Source of the DNA: Vagococcus elongatus | GTDB lineage: Bacteria; Bacillota; Bacilli; Lactobacillales; Vagococcaceae | Assembly (NCBI RefSeq): GCF_003987645.1 | Contig: NZ_NGKA01000002.1 | Location: forward strand, 62,001-126,000 | DNA length: 64,000 bases | Direction: 5' to 3' | Part shown: positions 33,606-43,121 of the stretch, piece after piece | How the letters are laid out: each line of letters opens with the position of its first letter | Position numbering within the stretch: position 1 is the first letter of the stretch | Notes under the pieces: generated by a model | What the model was told of the DNA's origin: nothing | Database searches by the model: none | What the model saw: the letters and a program-made list of their open reading frames with translations, nothing else | Translations under genes and position numbers: made by a program

Positions 33606-34337
33606 CTAACCAAATTTTTGAGTTAATTCAAAAGAAACCGACTGGTGCAACTGAATAAAATCTGCTCCTACTCGGCAATCATAGCCGAGAACTTGAAGAC
33701 CTTCCTCCATCCCCTCAGAGACTTCTTCATAAAGTTTCCGATCAATATGGTCAGCGATTGTAAACTTTGCAATGTTTTCCATTTGAATAATGAATAACAA
33801 ATAGTTGCGATAACCCTCTGTCATCAGTTGGCGCAGATGGGCCACATGCTTACTGGCTCGTTGTGAAGGCGCATCGGGAAATGCACCGATATTATTATGC
33901 TCAAGCGTTAACCCTTTGACTTCGATAATCGCTTTCTCATCTGCATCTGTTTCCAGATAAATATCAAAGCGAGAGGAGGCAAATGTTTTTTCCCGTTGCA
34001 ATAACTTGATATCCCCAAGTAGCCCGGGTAATTGAATCACGCTAGTCGTTAAACCTATTTCGGCCAGCTCGTTAGGCACTTGACTGTCGATATTAACCCA
34101 TCTGTCACCCTTTTTAACACTAATCAAATCGAAATCGGTCTTTCGTTGAGGACCTGGTTGGTAAGATAAGCCTACTTGAACGTTTTCTAATAAGAGCTCC
34201 TTACAACGCCCTGTATTTTTCACATGGACAGTTACCACTTCATTGGTACTGTGAAGCAGACATCTTGCCACAAAACGATTGGGACGTTCAATAAATGTCC
34301 CCAGCTCCACACGATTATAATAAACGATTACAGCCAC
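33606..34337 (-). CDS. sfsA: SfsA family DNA/RNA nuclease
   Basis: 243 residues matching SfsA along its full length: ELGTFIERPNRFVARCLL at the start, VHVKNTGRCKELLLENVQVGL near 35-55, SSRFDIYLETDADEKAIIEVKGLTLEHN in the PD-(D/E)XK-like centre, and FPDAPSQRASKHVAHLRQLM. SfsA was named for effects on sugar fermentation and later shown to bind and cleave nucleic acid. The start is a GTG with no clear ribosome site, so the exact N-terminus is uncertain. It is monocistronic. Confidence 0.9.
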   Translation of the reverse strand: MAVIVYYNRVELGTFIERPNRFVARCLLHSTNEVVTVHVKNTGRCKELLLENVQVGLSYQPGPQRKTDFDLISVKKGDRWVNIDSQVPNELAEIGLTTSVIQLPGLLGDIKLLQREKTFASSRFDIYLETDADEKAIIEVKGLTLEHNNIGAFPDAPSQRASKHVAHLRQLMTEGYRNYLLFIIQMENIAKFTIADHIDRKLYEEVSEGMEEGLQVLGYDCRVGADFIQLHQSVSFELTQKFG

Positions 34338-34522
34338 CCCATTTCACACTTTATTATACACTAAGTAGGAAACTTCTTGTATGGCACAGCCAAAAGAAAA
34401 CCAACCACTGACTTATGATAGGAGGAAATTTTAATAACAATAATACTGGCGGGCAATCAAAGCTTGGAAACCAGCTTCTAGAATATTTTTAAAATGTTTA
34501 CAATATCTTTTTAATACAGAAC

Positions 34523-34567
34523 AAGACCGCATCAGAAATAATTTTCCTCTGCGGTCTTTTTTTATTA
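34523..34567. terminator. Terminator after the MhqO-type operon
   Basis: AAGACCGCA pairs with TGCGGTCTT. The longest T-run is on the plus strand; on the minus strand, where the operon ends, the run is shorter. Confidence 0.6.
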
Positions 34568-35191
34568 TTGGGGTCTTTCTAATTCAACTAGCTCATCGAA
34601 TGAAACAGCATAGTTGGGACCTGATAAACGCCCAACGGCTTTTAATTTATCCAGTTTAAAATGTTTTTCTTTTTCATCAAAGATTTCTGATGCAAACTGA
34701 AACGCCGTCACTTTCAAAATGAACAAATCTGTGACTACAGCCTCCGAGTCCCCACTGGTAATGGGGATGTGGTTATGGAGACGGGTTTCTAAACGAAGAT
34801 TTGCTTCTAAAATACCGGGCAAGCTGACTGTTTCACTGGGAACTAATGTGACATCAATGAGAGAAAGCTCGCTTTCTTCCGGAGCTAGTCGTCGAGAAGT
34901 TTCATTCATTTTCTCCAGCAAATGTTCCTCTACCAGATGGATGACTCCTTCTTTTTGATTCAGCAAATTCCGAGCGGTATCTTTCATTTCGCCTTGAACT
35001 CTCAAAATTGCAAGAGACAATAGCGGTTCTTCATTGCTGACACCCGAGAAAAAACTAAATGGTGCCAAATTTAAATTTCCTGTTTCTGAATCTTTCGTCA
35101 TTATCCACGCAATTGGCCTGGGAATGATACTCCCAGAAAGAAACTTGTATTGCTCTGCCTTGCTTAATTCTTCACTGCGATAAACGTGCAT
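34565..35191 (-). CDS. Flavin reductase-like (FMN-binding split barrel) protein
   Basis: 208 residues. The family patterns SGSIIPRPIAWIMTKDSETGNLNLAPFSFFSGVS near residues 20-53 and SLAILRVQGEMKDTARNLL near 60-80 identify the FMN-binding flavoredoxin/reductase fold. It probably reduces flavin or a quinone-like substrate. The start at 35191 was chosen because GGAGGG lies six bases upstream; the longer reading overlaps the previous gene. Its start is two bases from the stop of the hydrolase gene. Together with the dioxygenase and hydrolase upstream it forms a three-gene operon. Confidence 0.85.
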   Translation of the reverse strand: MHVYRSEELSKAEQYKFLSGSIIPRPIAWIMTKDSETGNLNLAPFSFFSGVSNEEPLLSLAILRVQGEMKDTARNLLNQKEGVIHLVEEHLLEKMNETSRRLAPEESELSLIDVTLVPSETVSLPGILEANLRLETRLHNHIPITSGDSEAVVTDLFILKVTAFQFASEIFDEKEKHFKLDKLKAVGRLSGPNYAVSFDELVELERPQ

Positions 35192-35193
35192 CC

Positions 35194-35799
35194 TCATCCC
35201 TCCAGACTGTTCAGCCATTTTTGAGCACTCTCAATTTCCTTTGAATGTAGCCCATGCCCAACAGGGAGCGAAAAATCTGTCACTTGAGAGCCGCCGCTTC
35301 TAAAATAATCCAGCAGGAGTGAATAATTTTCTTCTGTCACTAAAGGATCCATGGTGCCGTGGGAAAGCCAAACACGCTGATGCTCGTTCGCCTGTACTTT
35401 TTCCAACTCCCGTAGAGACATGACGTGGAAAAATAGACCAAATTTTAATGGTGTTTCTCTTGTCAACAATAGATGAGCACCGATATTTGCCCCATTAGAA
35501 TAACCGAGCAATATCATTTTAGATATCTCCAAAGAATATTCTTGGGCCAGAGTTTTGATTTCACCATGTAAATAATCTGTTTCCTCTTCTAAACTGGCTA
35601 AATCGAAGTCTCCTTCTGCACGCCTCTTAAAAAAGCGATTCATGCCATTTTCGCTGACCCTGCCTCTTAATGAGAGGATTGACGCCTCTGGCAGCAAATG
35701 TTCAGCGATTTGCACTAAGGAGTGTTCGTCCCCTCCTGTTCCATGCAATAATACCAATACAGGCTGGTCTGAAGCTTTTTTAATAAAAATATGTTCCAA
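35194..35799 (-). CDS. Alpha/beta hydrolase (carboxylesterase/phospholipase type, MhqD-like)
   Basis: 201 residues. VLVLLHGTGGDEHSLVQIA (oxyanion region) near 15-33, LLGYSNGANIGAHLLL with the nucleophile serine near 103, VWLSHGTMDPLVTEENY with the aspartate near 152, and VGHGLHSKEI with the histidine near 185 form the full triad. It resembles MhqD and other small esterases. It lies three bases after the dioxygenase gene and before the flavin reductase, so it is probably part of an electrophile or quinone detoxification operon. Confidence 0.87.
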   Translation of the reverse strand: MEHIFIKKASDQPVLVLLHGTGGDEHSLVQIAEHLLPEASILSLRGRVSENGMNRFFKRRAEGDFDLASLEEETDYLHGEIKTLAQEYSLEISKMILLGYSNGANIGAHLLLTRETPLKFGLFFHVMSLRELEKVQANEHQRVWLSHGTMDPLVTEENYSLLLDYFRSGGSQVTDFSLPVGHGLHSKEIESAQKWLNSLEG

Positions 35800-35802
35800 T
35801 GT

Positions 35803-36768
35803 TTATCCCTCCCATTTAGTATCAAAAGGTCGAATAGCTGCTTCGATTTCAGCTCTTTTTGGTTCTAAAAATGGTGCTAGAGACAAAATTTCTCCCATTG
35901 TTTCATAAGGCTCATCGCCCATAAATCCAGGGCCGTCAGTAGCAAATTCAAATAAAATATAACCGATGCGAACGTAAAGTGAATCAAAGTAATAACGTTC
36001 AACGTGTCCTGAATTAGGCAATCCCAAGTCATTCATTCTCTTGGTCCAGTGATTGATTGCTTCCATATCTTTGACCATCACTGCCACGTGATGCACCTCG
36101 CCAAACCCTTGACGAGCAACAGAACTCTCATTGTCAGTCACCATAATCACCGATGCGCCGTTACCGCCTTCTCCTGCTTCAAAGAGAGTTGCTGCACCTT
36201 CTGTCGCAGTCTCTTTAAAACCTAAGACATCTCTTAACCAAATTTGCATTTGATCTGGATAGTTGATTGTTATCTCCACTGGACCTAAACCTGTAATAGC
36301 AAACTCTGCTGGCACTGGACCTTTCTTCCAAGCTGTCCCTGATTTGATGCCTTCGTTATTCTCATCAGAAATCAACTGATAACGTTGATTGTCAAAATCT
36401 GTAAACTTCAAAACTTTTTTACCAAATTCTGTTTTGATTTCTTCATGGGAAACATCAAATGTATCAAAACGGTCAGCATAATAGGACAAAGCTTCATCGT
36501 TAGGTACTCGGAAACTTGTGCGTGTAATCGAATTATTCCCTTGTACTCCTTTAGGATTGTTGGGAAAGTCGAAAAACGTCATCACTGTGCCAGAAGAGCC
36601 AAGATCATCGGCAAAATACGTATGATAAGTATAAATGTCATCCTGATTTACTGTCTTCTTTACTAAACGCATCCCTAAAACTTCTGTAAAAAATTTATAA
36701 TTTTTCTCTGCATCACTCGTCATCGCTGTCACATGGTGCAACCCTAATACATCAAAATTAACTGTCAT
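35803..36768 (-). CDS. mhqO: VOC-family ring-cleaving dioxygenase (MhqO/MhqA type)
   Basis: 321 residues built of two vicinal-oxygen-chelate halves. LGLHHVTAMTSDAEKNYKFFTEVLGMRLVKKTVNQDD at the N-terminus and FGEVHHVAVMVKDMEAINHWTKRMNDLG near 220-247 carry the metal histidines; ILFEFATDGPGF near 270 gives the glutamate. In Bacillus relatives the MhqO protein and a hydrolase confer resistance to hydroquinone and catechol. It is the first gene of the three-gene operon. A promoter and inverted repeat lie just upstream. Confidence 0.88.
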   Translation of the reverse strand: MTVNFDVLGLHHVTAMTSDAEKNYKFFTEVLGMRLVKKTVNQDDIYTYHTYFADDLGSSGTVMTFFDFPNNPKGVQGNNSITRTSFRVPNDEALSYYADRFDTFDVSHEEIKTEFGKKVLKFTDFDNQRYQLISDENNEGIKSGTAWKKGPVPAEFAITGLGPVEITINYPDQMQIWLRDVLGFKETATEGAATLFEAGEGGNGASVIMVTDNESSVARQGFGEVHHVAVMVKDMEAINHWTKRMNDLGLPNSGHVERYYFDSLYVRIGYILFEFATDGPGFMGDEPYETMGEILSLAPFLEPKRAEIEAAIRPFDTKWEG

Positions 36769-36793
36769 TATTATCTCTTCCTCTCTTATGGAT

Positions 36794-36808
36794 CTTACTT
36801 TATGTAAG
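36794..36808. promoter_or_regulatory. Inverted repeat at the mhqO promoter (operator candidate)
   Basis: CTTAC-TTTAT-GTAAG, a perfect 5-base inverted repeat next to a minus-strand TATACT, 26-40 bases before mhqO. A MarR/DUF24-type repressor such as MhqR could bind, but no regulator gene is adjacent. Confidence 0.4.
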
Positions 36809-37049
36809 TATAATAACTTTTATCACTTGACTAATCAACTTAAATGCTTGGAATGAAAATTATTGGGAAACATGTCAAAAATATCAATCTTTATCTGTTA
36901 AATCAAAAGCCTTTACTTTCTGATATCTAGGATATTATTTTAGGAACATACTACAAAAAGTCCGCTTCGCAAGAAATAATATAGACCAAGACACCTCTGA
37001 AAAGGCAACTTAGTCTATGCTGTCAACAAGCAAAAATTGTTTTAATCTG

Positions 37050-38006
37050 TTAATTTTCTTGCCCCTCTGAGGGACTGTCTTTTTCAGTTTCCTTCACCAG
37101 ATAAATCGGCCTTTTTTTTGTTTCCAAAAATATTTTACCAAGATATTTTCCGATGATTCCTAAACTCAACAACTGCATGCCGCCAACAAATAAAAAAATA
37201 GAAACCATGGATGGCCAGCCAGAGGTGGGATCCCCAAAAATCAGTGCTCTAACAATAATAAAAATCAATGCAACGCCAGAAAAAAGGCATGAGAGCCCGC
37301 CGATTAATGAAGCAATATTTAATGGCACTTCAGAAAAATTAATGATGCCATTGATAGAGTAATTAAATAGTTCCCAAAAAGACCATGAGGTTTCTCCTGC
37401 TTGTCTTTCACGATTTTCAAAAGAAATATATTCTGTTTCAAAACCTACCCAACTAAAAATCCCTTTGGAAAACCGATTATATTCTGAAAGTTCTAACACT
37501 GCATCGACCATTTGCCGAGTCATTAATCTAAAATCCCTCGCACCGTCGACCATCTTTGTATCACTGACCTTGTTGATCAATTTATAAAATTGTCTGGCAA
37601 AAAAACTTCTGATTTTTGGTTCGCCTTTTCTATCTGCTCGCCGTGTCCCCACGCAATCAATCTTTTTGGTCTTCAGCAAGCCGATCATCTCCGGCAGCAA
37701 TTCGGGGGGATCCTGTAAATCAACATCCATCAATGTGACCAACTCTCCCGTTGAGTGTTGCAAACCGGCATAAATTGCAGCCTCTTTGCCAAAATTCCTT
37801 GAAAAAGAAATATAGCGAACATTTTTATCTTCCTGATAAATTTCTTTGATGACTTTCAATGTATTATCTCCTGAACCATCATTGACAAAAATATATTCGA
37901 ATCTGTAAGGCAGTCCTTCCCTGATTTTCTCCATCTCCTGATAAAATAAAGGGATCGATTCTTCTTCATTAAAGCAAGGTACTATAATCGATAATGTTCT
38001 AATCAT
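37050..38006 (-). CDS. GT2 polyisoprenyl-phosphate glycosyltransferase (GtrB/CsbB type)
   Basis: 318 residues. A GT-A domain starts TLSIIVPCFNEEESIPLFYQEM and continues YIFVNDGSGDNTL and VTLMDVDLQDPPELLPEM (the DxD-type metal site), with a later GARDFRLMTRQMVDAV and NRFSKGIFSWVGF region. Two C-terminal membrane helices (about 235-260 and 270-295) follow. Such enzymes load glucose or another sugar onto undecaprenyl phosphate for decoration of teichoic acid or glycolipid. The start at 38006 has AAAGGAG 11 bases upstream; the longer reading is not supported. Confidence 0.9.
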   Translation of the reverse strand: MIRTLSIIVPCFNEEESIPLFYQEMEKIREGLPYRFEYIFVNDGSGDNTLKVIKEIYQEDKNVRYISFSRNFGKEAAIYAGLQHSTGELVTLMDVDLQDPPELLPEMIGLLKTKKIDCVGTRRADRKGEPKIRSFFARQFYKLINKVSDTKMVDGARDFRLMTRQMVDAVLELSEYNRFSKGIFSWVGFETEYISFENRERQAGETSWSFWELFNYSINGIINFSEVPLNIASLIGGLSCLFSGVALIFIIVRALIFGDPTSGWPSMVSIFLFVGGMQLLSLGIIGKYLGKIFLETKKRPIYLVKETEKDSPSEGQEN

Positions 38007-38189
38007 TAGTGAGCGAACTCCTTTCTGTCCGATGTCTTTTAAAAGAGTAGACAAACCTGTATGGTAAGACAAAAACTCTTCTTTGCCAGTATACGTCAAG
38101 ATTACTTGCAATTCAACTGACCAAAGGCTCGTAGCAAGCTACGGTTTTTTAATTATAACATCATTTTTTTCATAATAATCGCTCATCAA

Positions 38190-38228
38190 AAAAGCTCACC
38201 AGACAAAAAATTATCCAGCGAGCCAGTA
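38190..38228 (-). terminator. Terminator of the glnPQ operon
   Basis: On the minus strand GCTCGCTGGA pairs with TCTGGTGAGC (with G-U pairs), followed by TTTTTT. Confidence 0.8.
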
Positions 38229-38236
38229 ACAAAGTT

Positions 38237-38968
38237 TTATAATATTTTATCTAGAAAATTTCTAGTTCTTTCATTTTTTGGTTGGCTAAAAATTTCATCT
38301 GGTGTACCAATTTCCAATATATTTCCGCTATCGATAAAAACGACACGGTCGGCAACTTCTCTGGCAAAGCCCATCTCATGGGTCACGATGACCATGGTCA
38401 TGCCTTCTTCAGCAAGTTTTTTCATCACATTCAGCACATCCCCCACCATCTCTGGATCAAGAGCAGATGTGGGCTCATCAAAAAGCATAATACTAGGATT
38501 CATCGCCAAGGCACGTGCAATCGCCACACGCTGTTTCTGTCCGCCAGATAAAGATTTAGGGTAAACATCTTTTTTCTCCGCTAGACCAACTTGATCCAAA
38601 AGTTCCTCACCCTTTTTTTCTGCTTCCTGTCTGCTCATTTTATTTAAATCTACTGGAGCTAAAATAATGTTTTCCATCACAGATAGATGAGGAAACAAAT
38701 TGAAGTGCTGAAAGACCATTCCGATATGCTGACGTACGGCATTAATATCGGTTCCTTTATCAGCGATATCTACACCGTCAATCACAATATGTCCGCTGGA
38801 AATTTCTTCCAGTTTATTCATACAGCGCAGAAAGGTGCTTTTCCCTGAACCAGAAGGACCTATAATACACACAACCTCTCCTTCGCTAACGGAAAGATTC
38901 AAGCCATGAAGCACTTCCTGTTCATTAAATTTTTTTGTTAAATTTTCTACAAGAATTTTTTCGCTCAA
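38237..38968 (-). CDS. glnQ: Amino acid ABC transporter ATP-binding protein GlnQ
   Basis: 243 residues, canonical polar amino acid ATPase. Walker [12 protein letters not shown]-loop [19 protein letters not shown], signature LSGGQKQR, Walker [13 protein letters not shown] and H-loop VTHEMGF are all intact. It starts with TTG directly after the TAG of the upstream receptor-permease gene, with GAAGGTGA as ribosome site, so the two are tightly coupled. It energises glutamine/glutamate uptake through the GlnP-like partner. Confidence 0.95.
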   Translation of the reverse strand: MSEKILVENLTKKFNEQEVLHGLNLSVSEGEVVCIIGPSGSGKSTFLRCMNKLEEISSGHIVIDGVDIADKGTDINAVRQHIGMVFQHFNLFPHLSVMENIILAPVDLNKMSRQEAEKKGEELLDQVGLAEKKDVYPKSLSGGQKQRVAIARALAMNPSIMLFDEPTSALDPEMVGDVLNVMKKLAEEGMTMVIVTHEMGFAREVADRVVFIDSGNILEIGTPDEIFSQPKNERTRNFLDKIL

Positions 38969-41122
38969 CTAGTTCACCTTCTTTTCTATTACTTTGGCCA
39001 GCTTGGTCAATGCAGTAATGACAATCAAATACATGACGGCAATCATAAAATACACCAGTGTACTTTGAAGATTTCTAGCAACGATAATTTTCCCGACTTG
39101 CAGTAGTTCAATCATACCAATGGCTGACAGAATCGTTGTGTCTTTCAAAGAAATAACAAATTGATTGATAAAAGATGGGATCATGATTTTAAAAGCTTGC
39201 GGCAAAATAATGCGCCGCATGGTTCTGCCATAAGACAATCCCAAACTTCTTGACGCTTCCATTTGTCCTTTAGGAACAGCGTTGATCCCTCCCCGGACTA
39301 TTTCTGAAATATAAGCACTGGCATTTAATGTAAGGGTGATCACTCCGGCCGCAAAAACTGGAATATTGAAGCCTAGCACATTAGGTAAGCCGAAATAGAT
39401 AAAAAAGGCTAGGACCATCAAGGGGATTCCACGGATGATATCCACGTAAATGGTAGCAATCAGACGAAGAAAACGTTTTGGCGAAACACTAAATAGTCCT
39501 AAGACCACCCCAATAACCAATGCTAAAGCAAAAGAAATCCCTGTATTTAACAAAGTCAACCCTAGGCCATTCAAGAGTCTTTGCCAGTTGTTTTTTATCA
39601 CACCGGCAAACGTTGTTTCGTCTACGGTATTTTCTATACTGCTTTCTTTGATGTATGTCCCGACGATCTTGTCGTATTCCCCTGTTCGTTTCAATTCTGC
39701 AAGTCCTGCGTTAAACATCTCAATTAACTCACTGTTTTTCCCTTTTTTGACTGCAAAACCGTAGGAACCTCCTTCTTCTCGGAGAATTGGGGTTTCTATT
39801 TCTTGTCCTTGAGCCACGCCATACCCAATCACCGGATAATCATCCATCATGGCTGCAATTTCATCGATTTCCAATGAACTGTACAATGTATCTGTGGTGT
39901 CTAGATATTTGATTTTAAAACCATATTTTTCTTTATTGTTTTCAAGAAAATCGGCACTTTCTGTCCCTATCTTTGCCCCTACGGTCTTACCTTTCAAATC
40001 TTCATAAGATTGAATGGAGGTATTGCCTTTTTTCACTGCAATTTGAATACCGCTTTGGAAATAGGCATCAGAAAAATCAAAAGACTTTTTACGTTCTTCT
40101 GTGATTGTCATCCCAGCAACAATAGCATCTGCCTGACCGGATTCCACGGATTGGACTGCTGAACTGAAACCAATAAACTGCCATTCAAGATTGAATCCTT
40201 GCATCTCAGCAATTTTTTTAAGCAAGTCAACATCGATACCCACATATTCCCCGTCGGCATTTTGAAATTCAAACGGAGCAAAGGTAGAATCGCTGGCAAC
40301 AATATATGTGTCCTTCTTCGGTGTCACTTTGACCATTTCTGCGGAACTTTCCTGATCATTGCCGCTTGAAATATATTTAGCTAAAATTTTATCATACGTT
40401 CCGTCGGCCTTTAACTTTTTCAACCCGGCATTAAATTTTTCGATTAACTCTGGATTCTTCCCTTTTTTAACTGCAAAGCCGTACGAACTCCCTGTGATTT
40501 TCTCACCTGCAAACTGAAGGTTTTGATTATTGGTCACTGCGTAACCTAAGACAGGGTAATCATCCACAATAGCATCAACACCGCCATTTTCCAAAGATTG
40601 ATATAATCCTGTGGCATCGTCAAAGTTTCGGATATCGTAACCATAATTTGATTTGTTTTTTTCTAAAAAGTCTGCGCTCTCTGTGCCAACTTTTGCCGCA
40701 ACGGTTTTATCTTTTAAATCTTCGTAACCTTTGATTTGGTCATTTCCTTTTTTGACAGCCATTTGTATTCCACTATCGAAATAAGCATCAGAAAAATCAA
40801 AAGATTTTTTCCGTTCCTCTGTGATACTCATCCCTGCAATCATCCCGTCAATCTGATTGGATTGTACTGCCTGAATGGCACTGTCAAATCCCAAAGGTTT
40901 CAAGTTGAATTTAAACCCTTGGTCTTCTGCAATAGCATGGAGCAAATCAATGTCAATTCCGATATAGTCACCCTCAGCATCCTGAAATTCAAATGGAGCA
41001 AATGTTAAATCCGTTCCGATATCGTATGTTTTTTCTGCTGCTTGGGCGGACGGCTCCAGCTTAATTATAAAAAATGACATGACTATGATTGCCGCTGCAA
41101 GCCAGATATTCTTTCTTCTCAT
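38969..41122 (-). CDS. glnP: GlnP-type fusion: two substrate-binding domains plus permease
   Basis: 717 residues. A signal/anchor segment (1-28) is followed by two tandem SBP_bac_3 receptor domains (about 30-258 and 270-490) with repeated motifs FAPFEFQ.A.G.YIGIDIDLL and MTITEERKKSFDFSDAYF. A membrane permease domain (about 500-715) carries the ATPase-docking loop GQMEASRSLGLSYGRTMRRIILPQ. This plan matches GlnP of lactococci and enterococci, where the two receptors differ in affinity for glutamine, glutamate and asparagine. It is the first gene of a two-gene operon with glnQ. Confidence 0.94.
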   Translation of the reverse strand: MRRKNIWLAAAIIVMSFFIIKLEPSAQAAEKTYDIGTDLTFAPFEFQDAEGDYIGIDIDLLHAIAEDQGFKFNLKPLGFDSAIQAVQSNQIDGMIAGMSITEERKKSFDFSDAYFDSGIQMAVKKGNDQIKGYEDLKDKTVAAKVGTESADFLEKNKSNYGYDIRNFDDATGLYQSLENGGVDAIVDDYPVLGYAVTNNQNLQFAGEKITGSSYGFAVKKGKNPELIEKFNAGLKKLKADGTYDKILAKYISSGNDQESSAEMVKVTPKKDTYIVASDSTFAPFEFQNADGEYVGIDVDLLKKIAEMQGFNLEWQFIGFSSAVQSVESGQADAIVAGMTITEERKKSFDFSDAYFQSGIQIAVKKGNTSIQSYEDLKGKTVGAKIGTESADFLENNKEKYGFKIKYLDTTDTLYSSLEIDEIAAMMDDYPVIGYGVAQGQEIETPILREEGGSYGFAVKKGKNSELIEMFNAGLAELKRTGEYDKIVGTYIKESSIENTVDETTFAGVIKNNWQRLLNGLGLTLLNTGISFALALVIGVVLGLFSVSPKRFLRLIATIYVDIIRGIPLMVLAFFIYFGLPNVLGFNIPVFAAGVITLTLNASAYISEIVRGGINAVPKGQMEASRSLGLSYGRTMRRIILPQAFKIMIPSFINQFVISLKDTTILSAIGMIELLQVGKIIVARNLQSTLVYFMIAVMYLIVITALTKLAKVIEKKVN

Positions 41123-41327
41123 ACATATCCCCCTTGTTTTTTAATGATAAGTAATAGTAATAATTATATACTAATATTCTTTGATAAGACAGTTTTTTCA
41201 GAAAAGAAGCAGTTGCTTTTCTAATTTTTTTCAACGTCATTTTGACATTTCTGACTTTAGTCCCATGACTAGTGTCATCATCAAGACGGCGTTTTTCCCG
41301 ATAATAAGACACCTGTTCATCTGAATC

Positions 41328-41359
41328 AAAAAAGCAAAGGAAATGTCCTTTGCTTTTTT
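41328..41359 (-). terminator. Terminator of the exporter operon
   Basis: AAAAAAGCAAAGGA pairs with TCCTTTGCTTTTTT over a short loop, just past the stop at 41367. Confidence 0.88.
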
Positions 41360-41366
41360 CGCCAAG

Positions 41367-43121
41367 TTACTCTTCTGCAAACTGGCTATTGTACAACTTC
41401 TCATAAAAACCACCTTGAGCCAGCAGTTCTTCGTGTGTCCCCTGCTCAATAATCGATCCTTGATCCATCACTAAGATTAGATCAGCATCGCGAATGGTTG
41501 ACAAACGGTGAGCAATGACAAAACTCGTCCGCCCCTTCATCACACGCTGCATCGCTTTTTGAATCAGCATCTCCAGTCGTGTATCCACGGAACTGGTAGC
41601 TTCGTCCAATATCAATATTTTAGGATTGGATAAAATAGCCCTTGCGATAGTGAGGAGTTGTTTTTGTCCCAAGGAGACATTTTCTGCTTCCTCATCGATG
41701 ATCATTTTGTACCCTTCCGGCATTGTCCGGATAAAGTGATCCACGTTAGCCATTTTAGCAGCGTCCACCACTTCATAATCAGTCGCTGCCAGTTGTCCAA
41801 ATCGGATGTTCTCCATAATTGTTTCATGATACAGCCACGCATCTTGCAATACCATCCCAAACATCGAACGAACTTCTTTTCGATTCATGGTTTTAGTATC
41901 TACATCATCGATTTTTATTGCACCGTCTGTCACATCATAAAACCGCATCAGCAGATTAATGAGTGTGGTCTTCCCGGCTCCTGTGGGACCGACGATAGCC
42001 ACTGTCTGTCCTGGTAAAACATTAAAGTTTAGGTTTTCTATCAATGGCTTGTCCGGCGAATAACTGAAAGACACATTTTCAAATGTCACCTGTCCTTCCA
42101 CTGGTCCTTGAAGAACGACATCCTCAACATTTTCTTCTTCCTCTTTTTCATCCAACACTTCAAAAATCCGTTGCGTTGACGCTGAGGCACTTTGAATAAC
42201 TGCCGAAAGTTGTGTCACCTGTCCCATCGGTTGATTGACCTGCCAAACGTATTGAATAAAGGCTTGCAGATTACCAATGGTCATCGTTCGCATGATGACA
42301 AAGTAACTGCCGGCGACAGCCACGACGATATAAGTCAGATACGCTGTCAACTGAACTAATGGCATCATCAAGCCGGAAATAAAGCCTGATTTAAAACCGA
42401 AATCTCCTAGTTCATGAACTAATTCTTCAAATTCCCGATAATTTTCTTTTTCACGACTGAATAGTTTTAACACAGAAAACCCGGTCATGTTTTCCTGAAC
42501 ATAGCCGTTCAAGTTTCCTAGAGCTTTTTGCTGCCGTCTAAAGTATTTTTGAGAGACAGCGACAATGGATTTAGAAATAATGAGCGAAGCCGGAATCATC
42601 AGTATAGAAACCAACGCTAAAATCACATTGATTCTAAACATCATCACGATAGCAGAAACTATTCCGATTGAAGCTGAAATAATCCGAAGCAGACTTTGCT
42701 GTAAAGCATTCGTCAACGCATCCACGTCGTTGGTCATCCGAGATAAAACATCTCCCCGCTGATGAGTATCAAAGTAGGATACTGGCAAGCGATTGATTTT
42801 TTCAGAAATATTCGTCCGCAAGTCTCTCATGGCACGCTGTACGACCCTAGACATCAAGGCGCTTGAACCAAAGAACCCCGCATTGCAGATGAGCGACATG
42901 ATAATCACAATAATAATGATTTTAAAAATATAATCAAAATCGATCGGCTGGCCTGCTTCTAGATTTTCCTTAATCCGAGTGGTAGGTAACCCCATAACAA
43001 CAGGAAATACTGCGTTGGTTAAAGTAGCCGTGATTTCAAAAAAAACAGCCAAGAAAAAGGTCCCTTTATATTCTTTTAGGTAGCGCCACAATCTTCTCAA
43101 AGATCTTACTGAATTATTCAT
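41367..43121 (-). CDS. Heterodimeric ABC exporter, canonical half (EfrB-like)
   Basis: 584 residues: six transmembrane helices (to about 320) and a nucleotide-binding domain. Walker A is VGPTGAGKTT, Walker B ILILDEATSSVD has the catalytic glutamate, and the H-loop is VIAHRLST. The signature is LSLGQKQLL-like (ENVSLGQKQ), weaker than in the partner. This is the pattern of the half carrying the catalytic glutamate and histidine in asymmetric multidrug exporters such as EfrAB or BmrCD. The ATG overlaps the partner's end by eight bases with GAGGAG before it. The substrate is presumably a lipophilic drug or lipid; this is not shown by the sequence. Confidence 0.9.
   Translation of the reverse strand: MNNSVRSLRRLWRYLKEYKGTFFLAVFFEITATLTNAVFPVVMGLPTTRIKENLEAGQPIDFDYIFKIIIIVIIMSLICNAGFFGSSALMSRVVQRAMRDLRTNISEKINRLPVSYFDTHQRGDVLSRMTNDVDALTNALQQSLLRIISASIGIVSAIVMMFRINVILALVSILMIPASLIISKSIVAVSQKYFRRQQKALGNLNGYVQENMTGFSVLKLFSREKENYREFEELVHELGDFGFKSGFISGLMMPLVQLTAYLTYIVVAVAGSYFVIMRTMTIGNLQAFIQYVWQVNQPMGQVTQLSAVIQSASASTQRIFEVLDEKEEEENVEDVVLQGPVEGQVTFENVSFSYSPDKPLIENLNFNVLPGQTVAIVGPTGAGKTTLINLLMRFYDVTDGAIKIDDVDTKTMNRKEVRSMFGMVLQDAWLYHETIMENIRFGQLAATDYEVVDAAKMANVDHFIRTMPEGYKMIIDEEAENVSLGQKQLLTIARAILSNPKILILDEATSSVDTRLEMLIQKAMQRVMKGRTSFVIAHRLSTIRDADLILVMDQGSIIEQGTHEELLAQGGFYEKLYNSQFAEE

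Noticed and set aside
36900-37049. Possible small RNA or riboswitch between mhqO and the GT2 gene
   Set aside because: Only weak, short complementary stretches are seen, and no known riboswitch pattern.
38125-38152. Hairpin CGTAGC/GCTACG followed by six T
   Set aside because: It points along the plus strand, where no gene ends; it lies between two minus-strand genes and cannot be assigned to either.
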